Below are positions 19,434-27,858 of a stretch of DNA of 64,000 nt, piece after piece. The notes below the pieces were generated by a model, which was given only the letters and a program-made list of their open reading frames with translations, made no database searches and was not told the DNA's origin. The translations under genes were made by a program, and so were the position numbers. The stretch's first letter is position 1. Each line of letters opens with the position of its first letter. The DNA is taken from assembly GCA_903994455.1 (NCBI GenBank), contig CAJEXI010000008.1, forward strand, positions 1 to 64,000, in the 5' to 3' direction. This DNA is from an uncultured Chlorobiaceae bacterium (lineage in GTDB: Bacteria; Bacteroidota; Chlorobiia; Chlorobiales; Chlorobiaceae).

Positions 19434-20195
19434 CTAACGGAAAGTGTATCTGCATCGTGGGTAGTTGTTGCAACCATAGAAACTCCCGAACTTGCCCGAT
19501 CTGCTGACCAGCCTGCCACCACACCTTGGACAGATCAACTCCCTTTCTCTTTGTCGAGATTGATGTTGCCTTGTTCGAATCTGATCAATGTGAGCCTTCC
19601 TCGAAAATCTGTCTTTCATGTTGCTCTGGAGCAGTTTTTCTTCAATCTTCCTGACTTGATCTGGTGAGAGTGAAAACTCCTGGTTCTTTCTGATTGTTTG
19701 TAACAAATCTGAGCCATAGACCACGGGGCTCTTGCTATTCACGTTTTTGAGCTCGGCAGAACCAGCAAATACGACAATCGGATAGACTGGGATGTCGCCC
19801 AGCTCCGACAAGACTCGCTTCAGGGCTCGGACATGCGCCCAATTCTGCTTCACAGGATTGGGAAATCTGTTCTTCGTTCTGTAGATAGATTGAGTCCATT
19901 GCTCGGCGCCTTCGCTTCCGTGAATCCAGCCTCTGTAGTTTTTTGTTTCAATCACGTGAATGCCACTTCTGGAGAGCACAACATGATCGACCTGACTGGT
20001 TCCGGTCGGTGTAGAAATTAGCAGATCATTGAGGACTGTGTAATAATCCTTTTCAAGTCTACCCAATTTCCTGGCAATTCTGCTTTCGCCCCGTTTTCCG
20101 CTGAGTGAAGGAAGACGCCGCAGTAGTGAAGCAAAAGCCAATACTGCGATTACTATCAAGATCACGAAGGCGAAAGCATTACTGTCCACAAACAA
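19434..20195 (-). CDS. Membrane-anchored NERD nuclease-like protein with topoisomerase zinc finger
   Basis: A 253-residue protein. An N-terminal membrane helix (residues 5-25) is followed by a NERD domain (about 35-150) with VDHVVLSRSGIHVIETKNYR, where D and ExK match the nuclease-related core. The C-terminus is a topoisomerase-type zinc ribbon (ICPRCGGRLVSRSGKFGSFY then GCNNYPRC). NERD proteins are often found in defence islands. It lies at the edge of the repeat unit and precedes two ATPase/effector operons. Confidence 0.85.
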   Translation of the reverse strand: MFVDSNAFAFVILIVIAVLAFASLLRRLPSLSGKRGESRIARKLGRLEKDYYTVLNDLLISTPTGTSQVDHVVLSRSGIHVIETKNYRGWIHGSEGAEQWTQSIYRTKNRFPNPVKQNWAHVRALKRVLSELGDIPVYPIVVFAGSAELKNVNSKSPVVYGSDLLQTIRKNQEFSLSPDQVRKIEEKLLQSNMKDRFSRKAHIDQIRTRQHQSRQRERELICPRCGGRLVSRSGKFGSFYGCNNYPRCRYTFR

Positions 20196-20309
20196 CTACT
20201 ACTCCCTTTCTGGTTTGGCACAATGACGAAAGGCTGAAAATACAGATCACCATCAAGTCGGTCTATCCTGTTCTCTATCCCCGTCTATCGAACGCCCCGA
20301 TGAGCAATA

Positions 20310-20876
20310 TCAGCTTTGCGCTGCCATCTGTTTTCTGACGGCACGCGCTATCAAGGGAGCTTTTTTCTCAAGACCTGCAAATGTTAATTCTTCTTCCAGA
20401 TACATTCTGTACCATTCTTGTCGTTGCCTGATTACTCGCTCATCATCGCGCAGGTGCAGGCTTGAAAGAGTATATTCGGCAAGTTCTCTTTGTTCTTGTG
20501 GAACATCTGCAGTGATGACAAGCTGGAGTGATGGCAGAATAATTTCAAACCAGTCGTCTTCAACCTGAAATGGATCAAGAACAACGTTATCTTGCTTGCT
20601 GCTGTTTATCCAGCCTGAGGCATAACGGTAATTGCTCCATTCGTAAGCCAAATGACGATGAGTGTTTGTACTGAAAAAATGATCCACGGTTCCTACCGGC
20701 TCGTACATGGCTGAATAGGCACAAAGATTTCGAAACCCGTCTGCCAATGCCGATTTGCACTCTTTCCAGAAATCTTTCGACCTTCCATCTGAGTGACGAG
20801 ATAGCCATACCATACCAGGTCGGCGGACTTTACTTTCAAAATCAGCCGGTTCAGAAATCGGGATAAATCGTATCAA
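20310..20876 (-). CDS. HNH-like effector of a Septu-type pair (degenerate zinc site)
   Basis: A 188-residue protein. The region LCAYSAMYEPVGTVDHFFST followed by HLAYEWSNYRYASGWINSSK matches the pattern of TIGR02646/PtuB HNH proteins (CAYC..., xDHFxPK, AYEWxN, NSxK). The second zinc cysteine of each CxxC is missing. It overlaps the upstream ATPase gene by ATGA, as in two-gene Septu and retron-effector modules. Nuclease activity may remain through the DH pair, or be lost; sequence does not decide. Confidence 0.6.
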   Translation of the reverse strand: MIRFIPISEPADFESKVRRPGMVWLSRHSDGRSKDFWKECKSALADGFRNLCAYSAMYEPVGTVDHFFSTNTHRHLAYEWSNYRYASGWINSSKQDNVVLDPFQVEDDWFEIILPSLQLVITADVPQEQRELAEYTLSSLHLRDDERVIRQRQEWYRMYLEEELTFAGLEKKAPLIARAVRKQMAAQS

Positions 20877-22156
20877 TCTCTATCCCCCATACCTTTTACA
20901 ATCCATCTCGGCCAAAAGGGATCATGGCCAGCAAGCACCTGCAAGAGTTCATGGTGAATCTGCTCTTTGGTCTGGAGATTGTCGGGCAAGCTCTGTGTAT
21001 CGGATCTCATGAATGCTTCAGCGGCTTCGATAGCGATCTCGGCTTCTTTTGATCGAGCCTGTTTGAGTTCAAAAACATCAGAGGTTAACCAACCGACAAC
21101 ATCACCCTGCTTTGCCCATGGAATTTCGTCCAGCATGACGTTGGTGCCATCAAGGGCAAAACGAAAAAGCTTGTCTGTATGGTCATTGAAGAACGGTTCT
21201 ATGGAGGCAAGAACAAGAGGTGAATGGGTGGAAGCAATGACCTGGGTTATAATCCTCTCTTTCAAACCTGTTGCCACGTTGAGCATTGCTGGCAAAATTG
21301 TCCTTTGCCATTGTGGGTGAAGATGGGATTCAACCTCATCCATCAGGAGGATAACAGTGTTTGTCGGGGGCTGATTCAGCAGGGCTGAAGCCTGCGCATG
21401 CTCGTACCATGTCCAGACAAGGAGATACGCCAATCCGAGAATACGTTTCACTCCTGCCGAGGCTTGTGTCACAGGAATACTTCCGTATGGCAGCTCAACA
21501 GTAGGTATGTCGCGAACATCTTCAATTGACACCCGTGCTGGTTTCCCCGGCCTCATCCACTCAGACGGATGAGGTGAGAGCGTCTCAATTACTTTTGAAA
21601 GGAGATTAAATGGCGAAGTGTCATCCTGTTCTGGCTGATTCTGCCATGATACCCAGTCACGAATCAGACCATTACAAAGCACCCTTTTGTCTTCTTCAAG
21701 GCCATTCCAGATGTTTTCCGGCTTGAAATGGTAGGCATTTGGCCGATCAGGCTGGTCAACACCCTTCACTTGTAAAGCTTTCCAGTAATTGCGCGCCGGA
21801 TCCCAGACAGAAAAGCTGCCATCAACCCGCACGTAAATGACAAGACCGGGCATAACCGGACGAGCTTTGGTGCGAGGCCATAACTGATGTGCAAAATCGA
21901 AACGGCTGGTTGTTGGCTCTTTTGTCAGCCCTGTTTTCCCGACCAGGTGATAGCTGATTTCGGCTGGCTCACCTTTACCACGTTGAGGCCAAGCCGGGTC
22001 TCCAGCCCACGTATTTGTGAGTGCCCACCAGGCGATGTCGAGCAGGAATGTCTTGCCAAGTCCGTTGTCACCGGTAAACAGATTCAACCTGTCGGCAAAT
22101 GCGATATGGAATTCCGGGGCAGGCCCTACTCTTTTCAGGTGAAGTTCTCGAATCAT
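20873..22156 (-). CDS. AAA/ABC-type ATPase of the Septu-like pair
   Basis: A 427-residue SMC-like ATPase. Walker A is LFTGDNGLGKTFLLD (near residue 31), the signature-like stretch is VTQASAGVKRILGLAYLL, and Walker B is NTVILLMDEVESHLHPQWQR, followed by the H-loop ASTHSPLVLAS. It belongs to the PtuA/RecF-like group of stand-alone defence ATPases. Translation is coupled to the HNH-like gene. No ATPase partner other than the HNH-like gene is adjacent; the next operon upstream is a separate unit about 100 bases away. Confidence 0.8.
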   Translation of the reverse strand: MIRELHLKRVGPAPEFHIAFADRLNLFTGDNGLGKTFLLDIAWWALTNTWAGDPAWPQRGKGEPAEISYHLVGKTGLTKEPTTSRFDFAHQLWPRTKARPVMPGLVIYVRVDGSFSVWDPARNYWKALQVKGVDQPDRPNAYHFKPENIWNGLEEDKRVLCNGLIRDWVSWQNQPEQDDTSPFNLLSKVIETLSPHPSEWMRPGKPARVSIEDVRDIPTVELPYGSIPVTQASAGVKRILGLAYLLVWTWYEHAQASALLNQPPTNTVILLMDEVESHLHPQWQRTILPAMLNVATGLKERIITQVIASTHSPLVLASIEPFFNDHTDKLFRFALDGTNVMLDEIPWAKQGDVVGWLTSDVFELKQARSKEAEIAIEAAEAFMRSDTQSLPDNLQTKEQIHHELLQVLAGHDPFWPRWIVKGMGDRD

Positions 22157-22257
22157 AATGGGTGTTATTGACGGTCTGGATAGACTTTATTGAAATTTAG
22201 ATCAATAAAAAGGAAACGCACAGGATTTTGCGGCACAGCATATTGTTACGCAACGAT

Positions 22258-23076
22258 TCAAGGTTTACTACTTCGACACTGAAGAGTTCTTGCAAGGCTT
22301 TGCCATTCAGGAAGTAATTCAAGTGTTCGTTCAGGATGAGCAATGACCCAGTCGCGTATTGATGCACGGAACAATCCGGGATTGTAAAAGTTTTTTGTTT
22401 TGAGCCATTCATCCATTCCGGCAAGAATGTCTTTTCCAGAAAACCAGAGGAGAACATTCGATATATCGGCAATGAAATCGTTGTCGAATCGGGCAAGAAA
22501 ATATTGCAGAGATTCATTTACTCTGGAGGGCTCAATTGCATCAGTGATTCTGATTCGATGAGCTTCAATAGTTTTTAATGCCCAAGTGCTGACTGCCGGG
22601 ATATCTGATTGTTGTGGAAAAGCGATTTCCTTGAGGTTATCAGGGCGCGTTTCAAGTTCGTATGACGGAGGCAGGGCACGGCGCACAATACCGACAGCCC
22701 ACCTTGCAGCCTCATAACTCTTTATTTTATTTGCAGAATTGCAGATCGCATCATGGACATCTATAATGGAAAATCCCATTGCTTCACTGATAAGAGACGG
22801 TTCGATCAGGTAATTCTCGATCTCATGCCTACACCAGCGCCAACCAGGTGGATTGTCGCAATCCAGTGCTGGCGAGGAGAGAGTTGTTGGTGGATCGTAA
22901 TCGAAGTCGCGGTCACGGAGATAACCGGCTGTAATTTTGTTTTCACATTCAGCCCGCGCCCGTGTCTTCAGATTGCTTTTTGAACCTCCTATCTTCAGTA
23001 CTGGATTGCCCTGAAAGATCGAATTGAGGAGCTCTGCGTCAAGTTTTCCTTCGATGAAAAGTGTGGCTACCGGCAT
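22258..23076 (-). CDS. TOPRIM-like DUF4435-type effector of a PARIS-like pair
   Basis: A 272-residue protein. The N-terminus VATLFIEGKLDAELLNSIF supplies the glutamate, and AGYLRDRDFD (near residue 54) the DxD of a TOPRIM-like site. CRHEIENYLIEPSLI is a conserved DUF4435-like feature. It overlaps the upstream ATPase by 10 bases. AriB of the PARIS system is a DUF4435 TOPRIM protein paired with an ATPase (AriA), the same order seen here. Assignment to PARIS versus another ATPase-TOPRIM (OLD-like) system is open. Confidence 0.6.
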   Translation of the reverse strand: MPVATLFIEGKLDAELLNSIFQGNPVLKIGGSKSNLKTRARAECENKITAGYLRDRDFDYDPPTTLSSPALDCDNPPGWRWCRHEIENYLIEPSLISEAMGFSIIDVHDAICNSANKIKSYEAARWAVGIVRRALPPSYELETRPDNLKEIAFPQQSDIPAVSTWALKTIEAHRIRITDAIEPSRVNESLQYFLARFDNDFIADISNVLLWFSGKDILAGMDEWLKTKNFYNPGLFRASIRDWVIAHPERTLELLPEWQSLARTLQCRSSKP

Positions 23077-24176
23077 ATTGCCTCCCTTTCAAAACGTCCC
23101 TTTTCAAGACGGATCTCCCGTTCGCCCGGAATGGCAGAAGAGAGAAACTCCGAGTGTGTCGTAATGACAAACTGGCAATCCGACCCTATTTTTGGCAATG
23201 CGGCAAGTAGTCTCTGTTGTTCTGATGGATGCAGGTGTAATTCCAGTTCATCAATCAGCACAATCGATCGATGAATATTGAGTCGGACAAACTCGTAGAT
23301 CATTGGAAACACAGCCTGTTCTCCTGATGACATTTCGGCAAGATCATAATGCTTGCCATCATGCTCAATCATAAAATAAAAGTCATTTGCCCTGCCTCGC
23401 AAGCCTTCCCCACGAACCTCAACGCCAAAGAATTTTCTTTCGGGAAACACTCTTTGAAAAAGTTGCTCCAGTGGCTCAATATTATCTTTTCCTCTCCGCT
23501 GTAATGCGGGAGTTTTATGATAAGCCCACCACCCCACCAAGTACTCTCGAAGTTGTTCAACTCCAGCCTGCCAGCCTTCAGCGCCAGGGTTTTCTCCGGC
23601 GATCTCTTCGGGCGCTCTATAACCGAGGTTACGATGTTGATCGAACCAGAAGATATCACCGATTTTAGCGAATCTGTCACGAAGATCAGGTCTTGTATCT
23701 TTCATCGCCTTGATGTAATAGCGACCACAAAATTGGTTGACCGCTTCAAAGCCTTGAGGAGAAACTACTCGCCCTTTCTCGAATCGCAGTGTCACTTCGG
23801 TACGTTTTGAAGGCGGAACAATTTTTATGCGCTCTTTCAGATCAGGGGGCAGAGAATCCTCCCATGCTGTAAAGAGGTCATTCGTCACCTCTACCTCTTC
23901 CGGGTCAAAGAGAACGTCAAGCTCAACGCAAGTAGGTCCAAGGGTTGAGACCCGTTCAGGAAGAAATCCATGCCAATGGAAAGAGGCGAGATCGGGTGTG
24001 CGACGCGTCGCCATAGAAAGGGTGAGCGCAATTGCCTGAAGAACACTCGTCTTTCCACTACCATTGTCACCCGAAAGCGCGATAAGCGGGTGAGGAATCT
24101 GTGTGCTGTTCTCCATTGAAAACTCAATATCAGAAACCCCTTTGAAATTTTTGACTGCTACTCTCTTTAGTTTCAT
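23067..24176 (-). CDS. AAA ATPase of the PARIS-like/OLD-like pair
   Basis: A 369-residue ATPase. MKLKRVAVKNFKGVSDIEFS is the typical N-terminal strand pair. Walker A is LSGDNGSGKTSVLQ, the signature region is EMSSGEQAVFPMIYEF, Walker B is SIVLIDELELHLHPSEQQRL, and VITTHSEFLSSA is the switch. It is upstream of and overlaps a TOPRIM-like gene. OLD/PARIS-type ATPases form sensor complexes that release or activate a nuclease on phage signals (family knowledge). Confidence 0.8.
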   Translation of the reverse strand: MKLKRVAVKNFKGVSDIEFSMENSTQIPHPLIALSGDNGSGKTSVLQAIALTLSMATRRTPDLASFHWHGFLPERVSTLGPTCVELDVLFDPEEVEVTNDLFTAWEDSLPPDLKERIKIVPPSKRTEVTLRFEKGRVVSPQGFEAVNQFCGRYYIKAMKDTRPDLRDRFAKIGDIFWFDQHRNLGYRAPEEIAGENPGAEGWQAGVEQLREYLVGWWAYHKTPALQRRGKDNIEPLEQLFQRVFPERKFFGVEVRGEGLRGRANDFYFMIEHDGKHYDLAEMSSGEQAVFPMIYEFVRLNIHRSIVLIDELELHLHPSEQQRLLAALPKIGSDCQFVITTHSEFLSSAIPGEREIRLEKGRFEREAICR

Positions 24177-24187
24177 GAAGATGGAGT

Positions 24188-24550
24188 CTAAATTCCAGAC
24201 AAAAATGACAAATAATTCGGTGCTGTTATCTCGATCATACCCATAGCCTTTGCTTGCAGGATAGTGATAATTTGTGAATTATCATTACAGTTATATGGTG
24301 CCACGAACTGAGAGTTGGGATAAAAAAAATTACCATGCATGCAAATCTCACCCAAACATTTCTTCCGCATCCTCTTGTTCACTCCGGTGCCTCCCATTGC
24401 CCACCCCGACGGGTGCCGATACGACGCAATTGCCCCGCAGTCTGCACGGGTGTGCAGATGACGTTCAATCGAACGTGTTGCAACCCCAAAACGTCGGTCA
24501 AGTTCAGCAATGATCAATGGTGCAATGGAATACAGCGATTCATAGCCCAT
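24188..24550 (-). pseudogene. Possible HTH-containing relic in the 3' flank of DGR target 2
   Basis: A 120-codon frame contains AELDRRFGVATRSIERHL, which resembles the recognition helix of DeoR-type winged-helix domains, but no full domain or ribosome site. The end (CLGEICMHG) has a loose counterpart in the flank of copy 1 (YSGEICRQW). Most likely a decayed gene tail. Confidence 0.3.
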
Positions 24551-24588
24551 GCCGGGCTCTCCTCAAGACGTGTTTTGGTGTCTGAGCG

Positions 24589-24776
24589 TTTCAAAAATCG
24601 GCCGCCACGGGGCGGCCTTTTCTGTGGTTCGTGCACACCTGCCCGGTTGAGGTGTGCGGCAGTTCGTCCCTCACAGCCGCTCTCCTCACCCTTGTTTTTG
24701 CTCCGCGTTAGCTCAAGAGTAAAGCCGGAATAAACTGCCACTTGAACTACGGGACGAACACCAGGCGGAAGCCAAC
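24589..24776. repeat. 188-bp block identical to 18035-18222
   Basis: Same stem-loop and terminator as copy 1, base for base. The abrupt change from full identity to a hypervariable segment at 24777 marks the 3' end of the variable region. Confidence 0.8.
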
Positions 24777-25772
24777 AAAGCTGTTGCGGTTGCCAGGGGT
24801 ACCGCCGCCGCGATAAGCCGACCGGCAGTACTCGGCGTTGTAGTACCAGCCCCCGCCGCGAAGAACGCGGGACGAACCGATTGCAGGCCCAACAGGGTCT
24901 GTTACGGTGCCTGACGCTTTACACTCGTCATAGTACCTGCCTCCAAACCAGTCACTGCACCACTCCCACACATTCCCGTGCATGTTGTACAATCCCCACG
25001 CATTCGGTGCAAAACTGTCCACCGGTAACGTATTCTCCCGATACTCCCCTTTCGGATTATTGCTGTACGGATAGTTGCCGTTATAGTTCGCCTGATCTGT
25101 CGTCAGGTTCTCGCCAGTATTGAACGGCGTTGTCGTCCCTGCACGGCACGCATACTCCCGCTCTGCTTCCGTTGGCAAACGATACGTTTTTCCACTCTGT
25201 TTCGTCATCCACTTGCAATACGCCACCGCATCATTCCAGCTTACATGCAACACCGGATGTTTCTCTTCGCTCGAAGGACGCAAAACTCCCCTTACGCCGT
25301 GACGCCAATTGACATTATTTTTAAATCCGGCAGTGTTGTTCCCAAAATAAACAAAGCTACTAAAGCCCTCTCTTTCAGCATCTGTCTTGTACCCTGTTGC
25401 TTTTACAAAGCGCCTGAACTCTCCAACCGTCACCGAATATTTGCTCATGGCAAAGTCGCTCACCTTCACCTGATGCTGCGTCTCACTGTAGTCTATACCA
25501 AAGTTTTGCTGCCAAAACGCCCTGGCCTCTGCACTGCCAACTTCACCATCCGGGCTTCCCATCGTAAACTCGCCGCCACGTATAAAAACAAAGTTCTCTG
25601 GCACATCCGGATCTTTTTGTGATGCATGACAAGCACCGAAAATGCTGAAGAGGCTCGTCACCACCAGAAGACCAACAACCCTCAACAGCCGGTTTCCACC
25701 TCTGCCCCGCTCAGACGCTCCTTGACCCTTCAACGAACAAAAACTGCTCCCAATTGTCATGGTCTTCATCAT
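24747..25772 (-). CDS. FGE-sulfatase-fold lipoprotein, DGR target protein 2
   Basis: A 341-residue paralogue of the 18.2-kb gene. The signal peptide has a lipobox-like SIFGACHA (Cys near 49). The FGE-fold blocks are FIRGGEFTMGSPDGEVGS, PVLHVSWNDAVAYCKWM, LPTEAEREYACRAGTT and GLYNMHGNVWEWCSDW. The variable C-terminus reads GGGWYYNAEYCRSAYR then GGGTPGNRNSF before VGFRLVFVP. Compared with its paralogue the middle of the protein has ordinary divergence, while the C-terminal changes cluster at inferred adenines. Expression and export should give a surface-displayed binding protein (inference). Confidence 0.85.
   Translation of the reverse strand: MMKTMTIGSSFCSLKGQGASERGRGGNRLLRVVGLLVVTSLFSIFGACHASQKDPDVPENFVFIRGGEFTMGSPDGEVGSAEARAFWQQNFGIDYSETQHQVKVSDFAMSKYSVTVGEFRRFVKATGYKTDAEREGFSSFVYFGNNTAGFKNNVNWRHGVRGVLRPSSEEKHPVLHVSWNDAVAYCKWMTKQSGKTYRLPTEAEREYACRAGTTTPFNTGENLTTDQANYNGNYPYSNNPKGEYRENTLPVDSFAPNAWGLYNMHGNVWEWCSDWFGGRYYDECKASGTVTDPVGPAIGSSRVLRGGGWYYNAEYCRSAYRGGGTPGNRNSFVGFRLVFVP
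24777..24872 (-). other. DGR variable region 2
   Basis: The counterpart of 18223-18318 at a constant offset of 6554 bases, no indels. Variable codons here are TAC TAC, GGC GGC GGT, AAC, AAC and TTT, set in constant codons. A common template with AAC AAC, AAC AAC AAT, AAC, AAC and AAT would explain both copies. Confidence 0.8.
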
Positions 25773-26018
25773 CTCCCTCCTTTTTACTGGTTACAGAAAA
25801 ATAAGATGTTCTCGAGCAATTTACCCTGTATGCCACTGTTCGACAAGTTTTTTTGAATCCCATTTTTTGCAAATCCTGAGCTGGATTACAACAAATCAAG
25901 ATAGCAAGCCCCCGGCCACTCTTCAAAAACAGACCGGATGTTCTGCTCCATGATACTTGTCACCCTGAAAAATATCTGTTGAGAAGTTGTCACGCAGAAG
26001 AAAATGTCAGCCCTTTGC

Positions 26019-26801
26019 TCACGAAACGAGCTTCCGGAAACAGCAATAGACAAACTGCTGCACGGTACCGAACGGCGTGGTGTGTGCTTCGTGCTCATGG
26101 TGCACCAACGCAAACGATTCACCAAACTCCGCATGCAAGCCTTGTGCGCTGTAACGAACCACCGTGAGCCCGCTGCACTGGACGGGGCCACCTTCATCAA
26201 ACGTTGCCACAATGACGTGCCCGCCAGGCTTGACTGCCCTCAACACCGCCTGAACATAGCTTTGCCGCTCTTGCGCTGAGGCAAGAAAATGAAAGAGCGC
26301 CCGATCGTGCCACACCTCAAAGGTATCAACGGGGAGCTTGACCTCGGTGATATTTGCCGCGAGCCATTGCACCTTCGCGCTGCGTCCGGAACCCAGACGC
26401 TTCATAGCTGCAGCCAGAGCCGCCGAAGAAATATCGAGTACTGTGAGATGTGAATAGCCATCAGCAAGCAGATCATCAACCAGCGTTGATGCCCCGCCAC
26501 CGACATCAATGATCGGAGCCGACAGCGCAACACCTGTACTCTGGATCAGGTGTCGTGAGCGGCTTGCATGCTCTTGAAACCAACTGAGCGACTCAGTTGC
26601 CTTCGTTTCATATACCCGATCCCAATGTTCTTCAGATTGCATGTGCGTCTCGATTACTGGATTTACCCTTGCGCCTTCCCGAGTCATCTGCAGATTAGTT
26701 GGAATATCATCAGCAAAACAGAATGAGGAGCAGAAAAAGATAAGGGGAATGAGAATAAGTAATTTTTTCGTGTTCAGTGATTGTGTACAGAAACAGCTCA
26801 T
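26019..26801 (-). CDS. Class I SAM methyltransferase with an N-terminal signal-like extension
   Basis: A 260-residue protein. The methyltransferase part begins HMQSEEHWDRVYETKATESL (residue 53 on) with SAM motif IIDVGGGASTLVDDLL, LTVLDISSAAL, EVWHDRALFHFL and the late motif KPGGHVIVATFDEGGP. Substrate is unknown. Residues 1-30 look like a secretion signal (KKLLILIPLIFFCSSFCFA). ATG 26801 has GGAAG four bases upstream, while the inner ATG at 26642 has no good ribosome site. So either it is exported, which is rare for a SAM enzyme, or translation starts internally. Confidence 0.75.
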   Translation of the reverse strand: MSCFCTQSLNTKKLLILIPLIFFCSSFCFADDIPTNLQMTREGARVNPVIETHMQSEEHWDRVYETKATESLSWFQEHASRSRHLIQSTGVALSAPIIDVGGGASTLVDDLLADGYSHLTVLDISSAALAAAMKRLGSGRSAKVQWLAANITEVKLPVDTFEVWHDRALFHFLASAQERQSYVQAVLRAVKPGGHVIVATFDEGGPVQCSGLTVVRYSAQGLHAEFGESFALVHHEHEAHTTPFGTVQQFVYCCFRKLVS

Positions 26802-27010
26802 AATCTTCCGGTGAGCGTAGCGGATTTCCCTGCATAAGATAACCTGTTAAACTGGATGATGATTGACGGATACGTTGAACCTGTCAATAAGGATTTGAAC
26901 TTCACCGCAAACAAGTACTTCGCAGAAAAGATGAGTCGCGGAGCAGTAAGTCCTGGATACACTTCATCCTGTCGGGCTCTTCACAAAGATGACGCACAGG
27001 CAGTATAAAA

Positions 27011-27050
27011 ACAAAAAAGGCAGCACACCTTTGTAATGAAGTGTACTGCC
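27011..27050 (-). terminator. Terminator of tRNA-Asn
   Basis: On the minus strand GGCAGTACAC and GTGTGCTGCC pair and are followed by TTTTTTGTTTTT, 11 bases beyond the tRNA 3' end. Confidence 0.85.
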
Positions 27051-27060
27051 CTTTTGTCTG

Positions 27061-27132
27061 CTCCGCGGGCAGGACTCGAACCTGCAACCCTGCGATTAAC
27101 AGTCGCATGCTCTACCATTGAGCTACCACGGA
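27061..27132 (-). tRNA. tRNA-Asn (anticodon GUU)
   Basis: The 72-base cloverleaf has acceptor TCCGTGG / CCGCGGA, D-arm GCTCAATGGTAGAGC, anticodon loop CTGTTAA with GTT, and T-arm CAGGTTCGAGTCCTG. CCA is not encoded. Confidence 0.95.
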
Positions 27133-27286
27133 ATATTTTGTTGGCTAATATACACCTGTTTTCAGAAAAAACAAATTTCTATACCCATTTTTGGTGCGTT
27201 TTGGCAAAAAAAGTTGTTCTGCTGACGGCTTTCATTTTCCATAATAATTTTTGTACATTGGTTCTCTTTTATCGAAAAGATGGTCT

Positions 27287-27832
27287 ATGCATAAAGAGAA
27301 ATCGCTGATAGAGATTCGCACCAGTACTCTTTCAGAGGGAATCAACAAGCTTGATTTTACCTGTCAAGCCGGGGATTTCGAAGGGAGAGGGCTAACTGAG
27401 GCAGGTTTTACGGCAGAAATTACCGTTCATGTCATTGTAAAAAAGAGTGACAGTGAAATATCGGTCACAATCAACACATCAGCAGTTGCCGATTCCACCT
27501 GCGACCGATGTCTTGCCCCGATAGCAAAGGTTCTGACCGGCTCGCTTGATCTTATTTATACCTTTGGGGCCGATCTTGACGGAGAAGACGACGAGAATGA
27601 TGAGCATCGTCACCTTGAGAAGAGTACCGAATACATTGACATTACCGAAGATGTTTGCGACACGCTCATCCTCTCGGTGCCAATGAAGATGACCTGCACG
27701 AACAACCCTGACTGTCGGCTGTTCAGCAGCCATGAACTCTCGGGAAACAGAGAAGAAAACGAAGAGCCTCCGGCCGGACAGCAAACCTCATGGCAGGAGT
27801 CACTTGAAAAGCTGAAAGAAAAGTATCGTTAA
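27287..27832 (+). CDS. DUF177 (YceD) protein
   Basis: A 181-residue protein with the DUF177 metal-like motifs SAVADSTCDRCLAPI and KMTCTNNPDCRLF. In bacteria this family sits directly before rpmF, as here, and is tied to rRNA/ribosome balance. ATG 27287 (MHKEKSLIEIR) is preferred over an upstream TTG at 27251. It is the first gene of the rpmF-plsX-fab operon. Confidence 0.85.
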   Translation: MHKEKSLIEIRTSTLSEGINKLDFTCQAGDFEGRGLTEAGFTAEITVHVIVKKSDSEISVTINTSAVADSTCDRCLAPIAKVLTGSLDLIYTFGADLDGEDDENDEHRHLEKSTEYIDITEDVCDTLILSVPMKMTCTNNPDCRLFSSHELSGNREENEEPPAGQQTSWQESLEKLKEKYR

Positions 27833-27858
27833 CTGACTTATAAATAAAGAGCAGCACC

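Larger units (their letters stand above)
24318..25955. repeat. Long direct repeat, copy 2 (DGR target unit with flanks)
   Basis: The partner of the unit at 17740-19420, same orientation. Both flanks are recognisable (ATTTACCCTGTATGCCACTG on the 5' side of the gene). Identity is complete in the 188 bp beside the variable region and lower elsewhere. Confidence 0.75.

Noticed and set aside
17740-25955. Template repeat or reverse transcriptase of the DGR inside this window
   Set aside because: No second adenine-rich version of the variable region was found on either strand, and no reverse-transcriptase core motif; the only RT-related piece is the group II intron tail at 47.4 kb, which is a different family.
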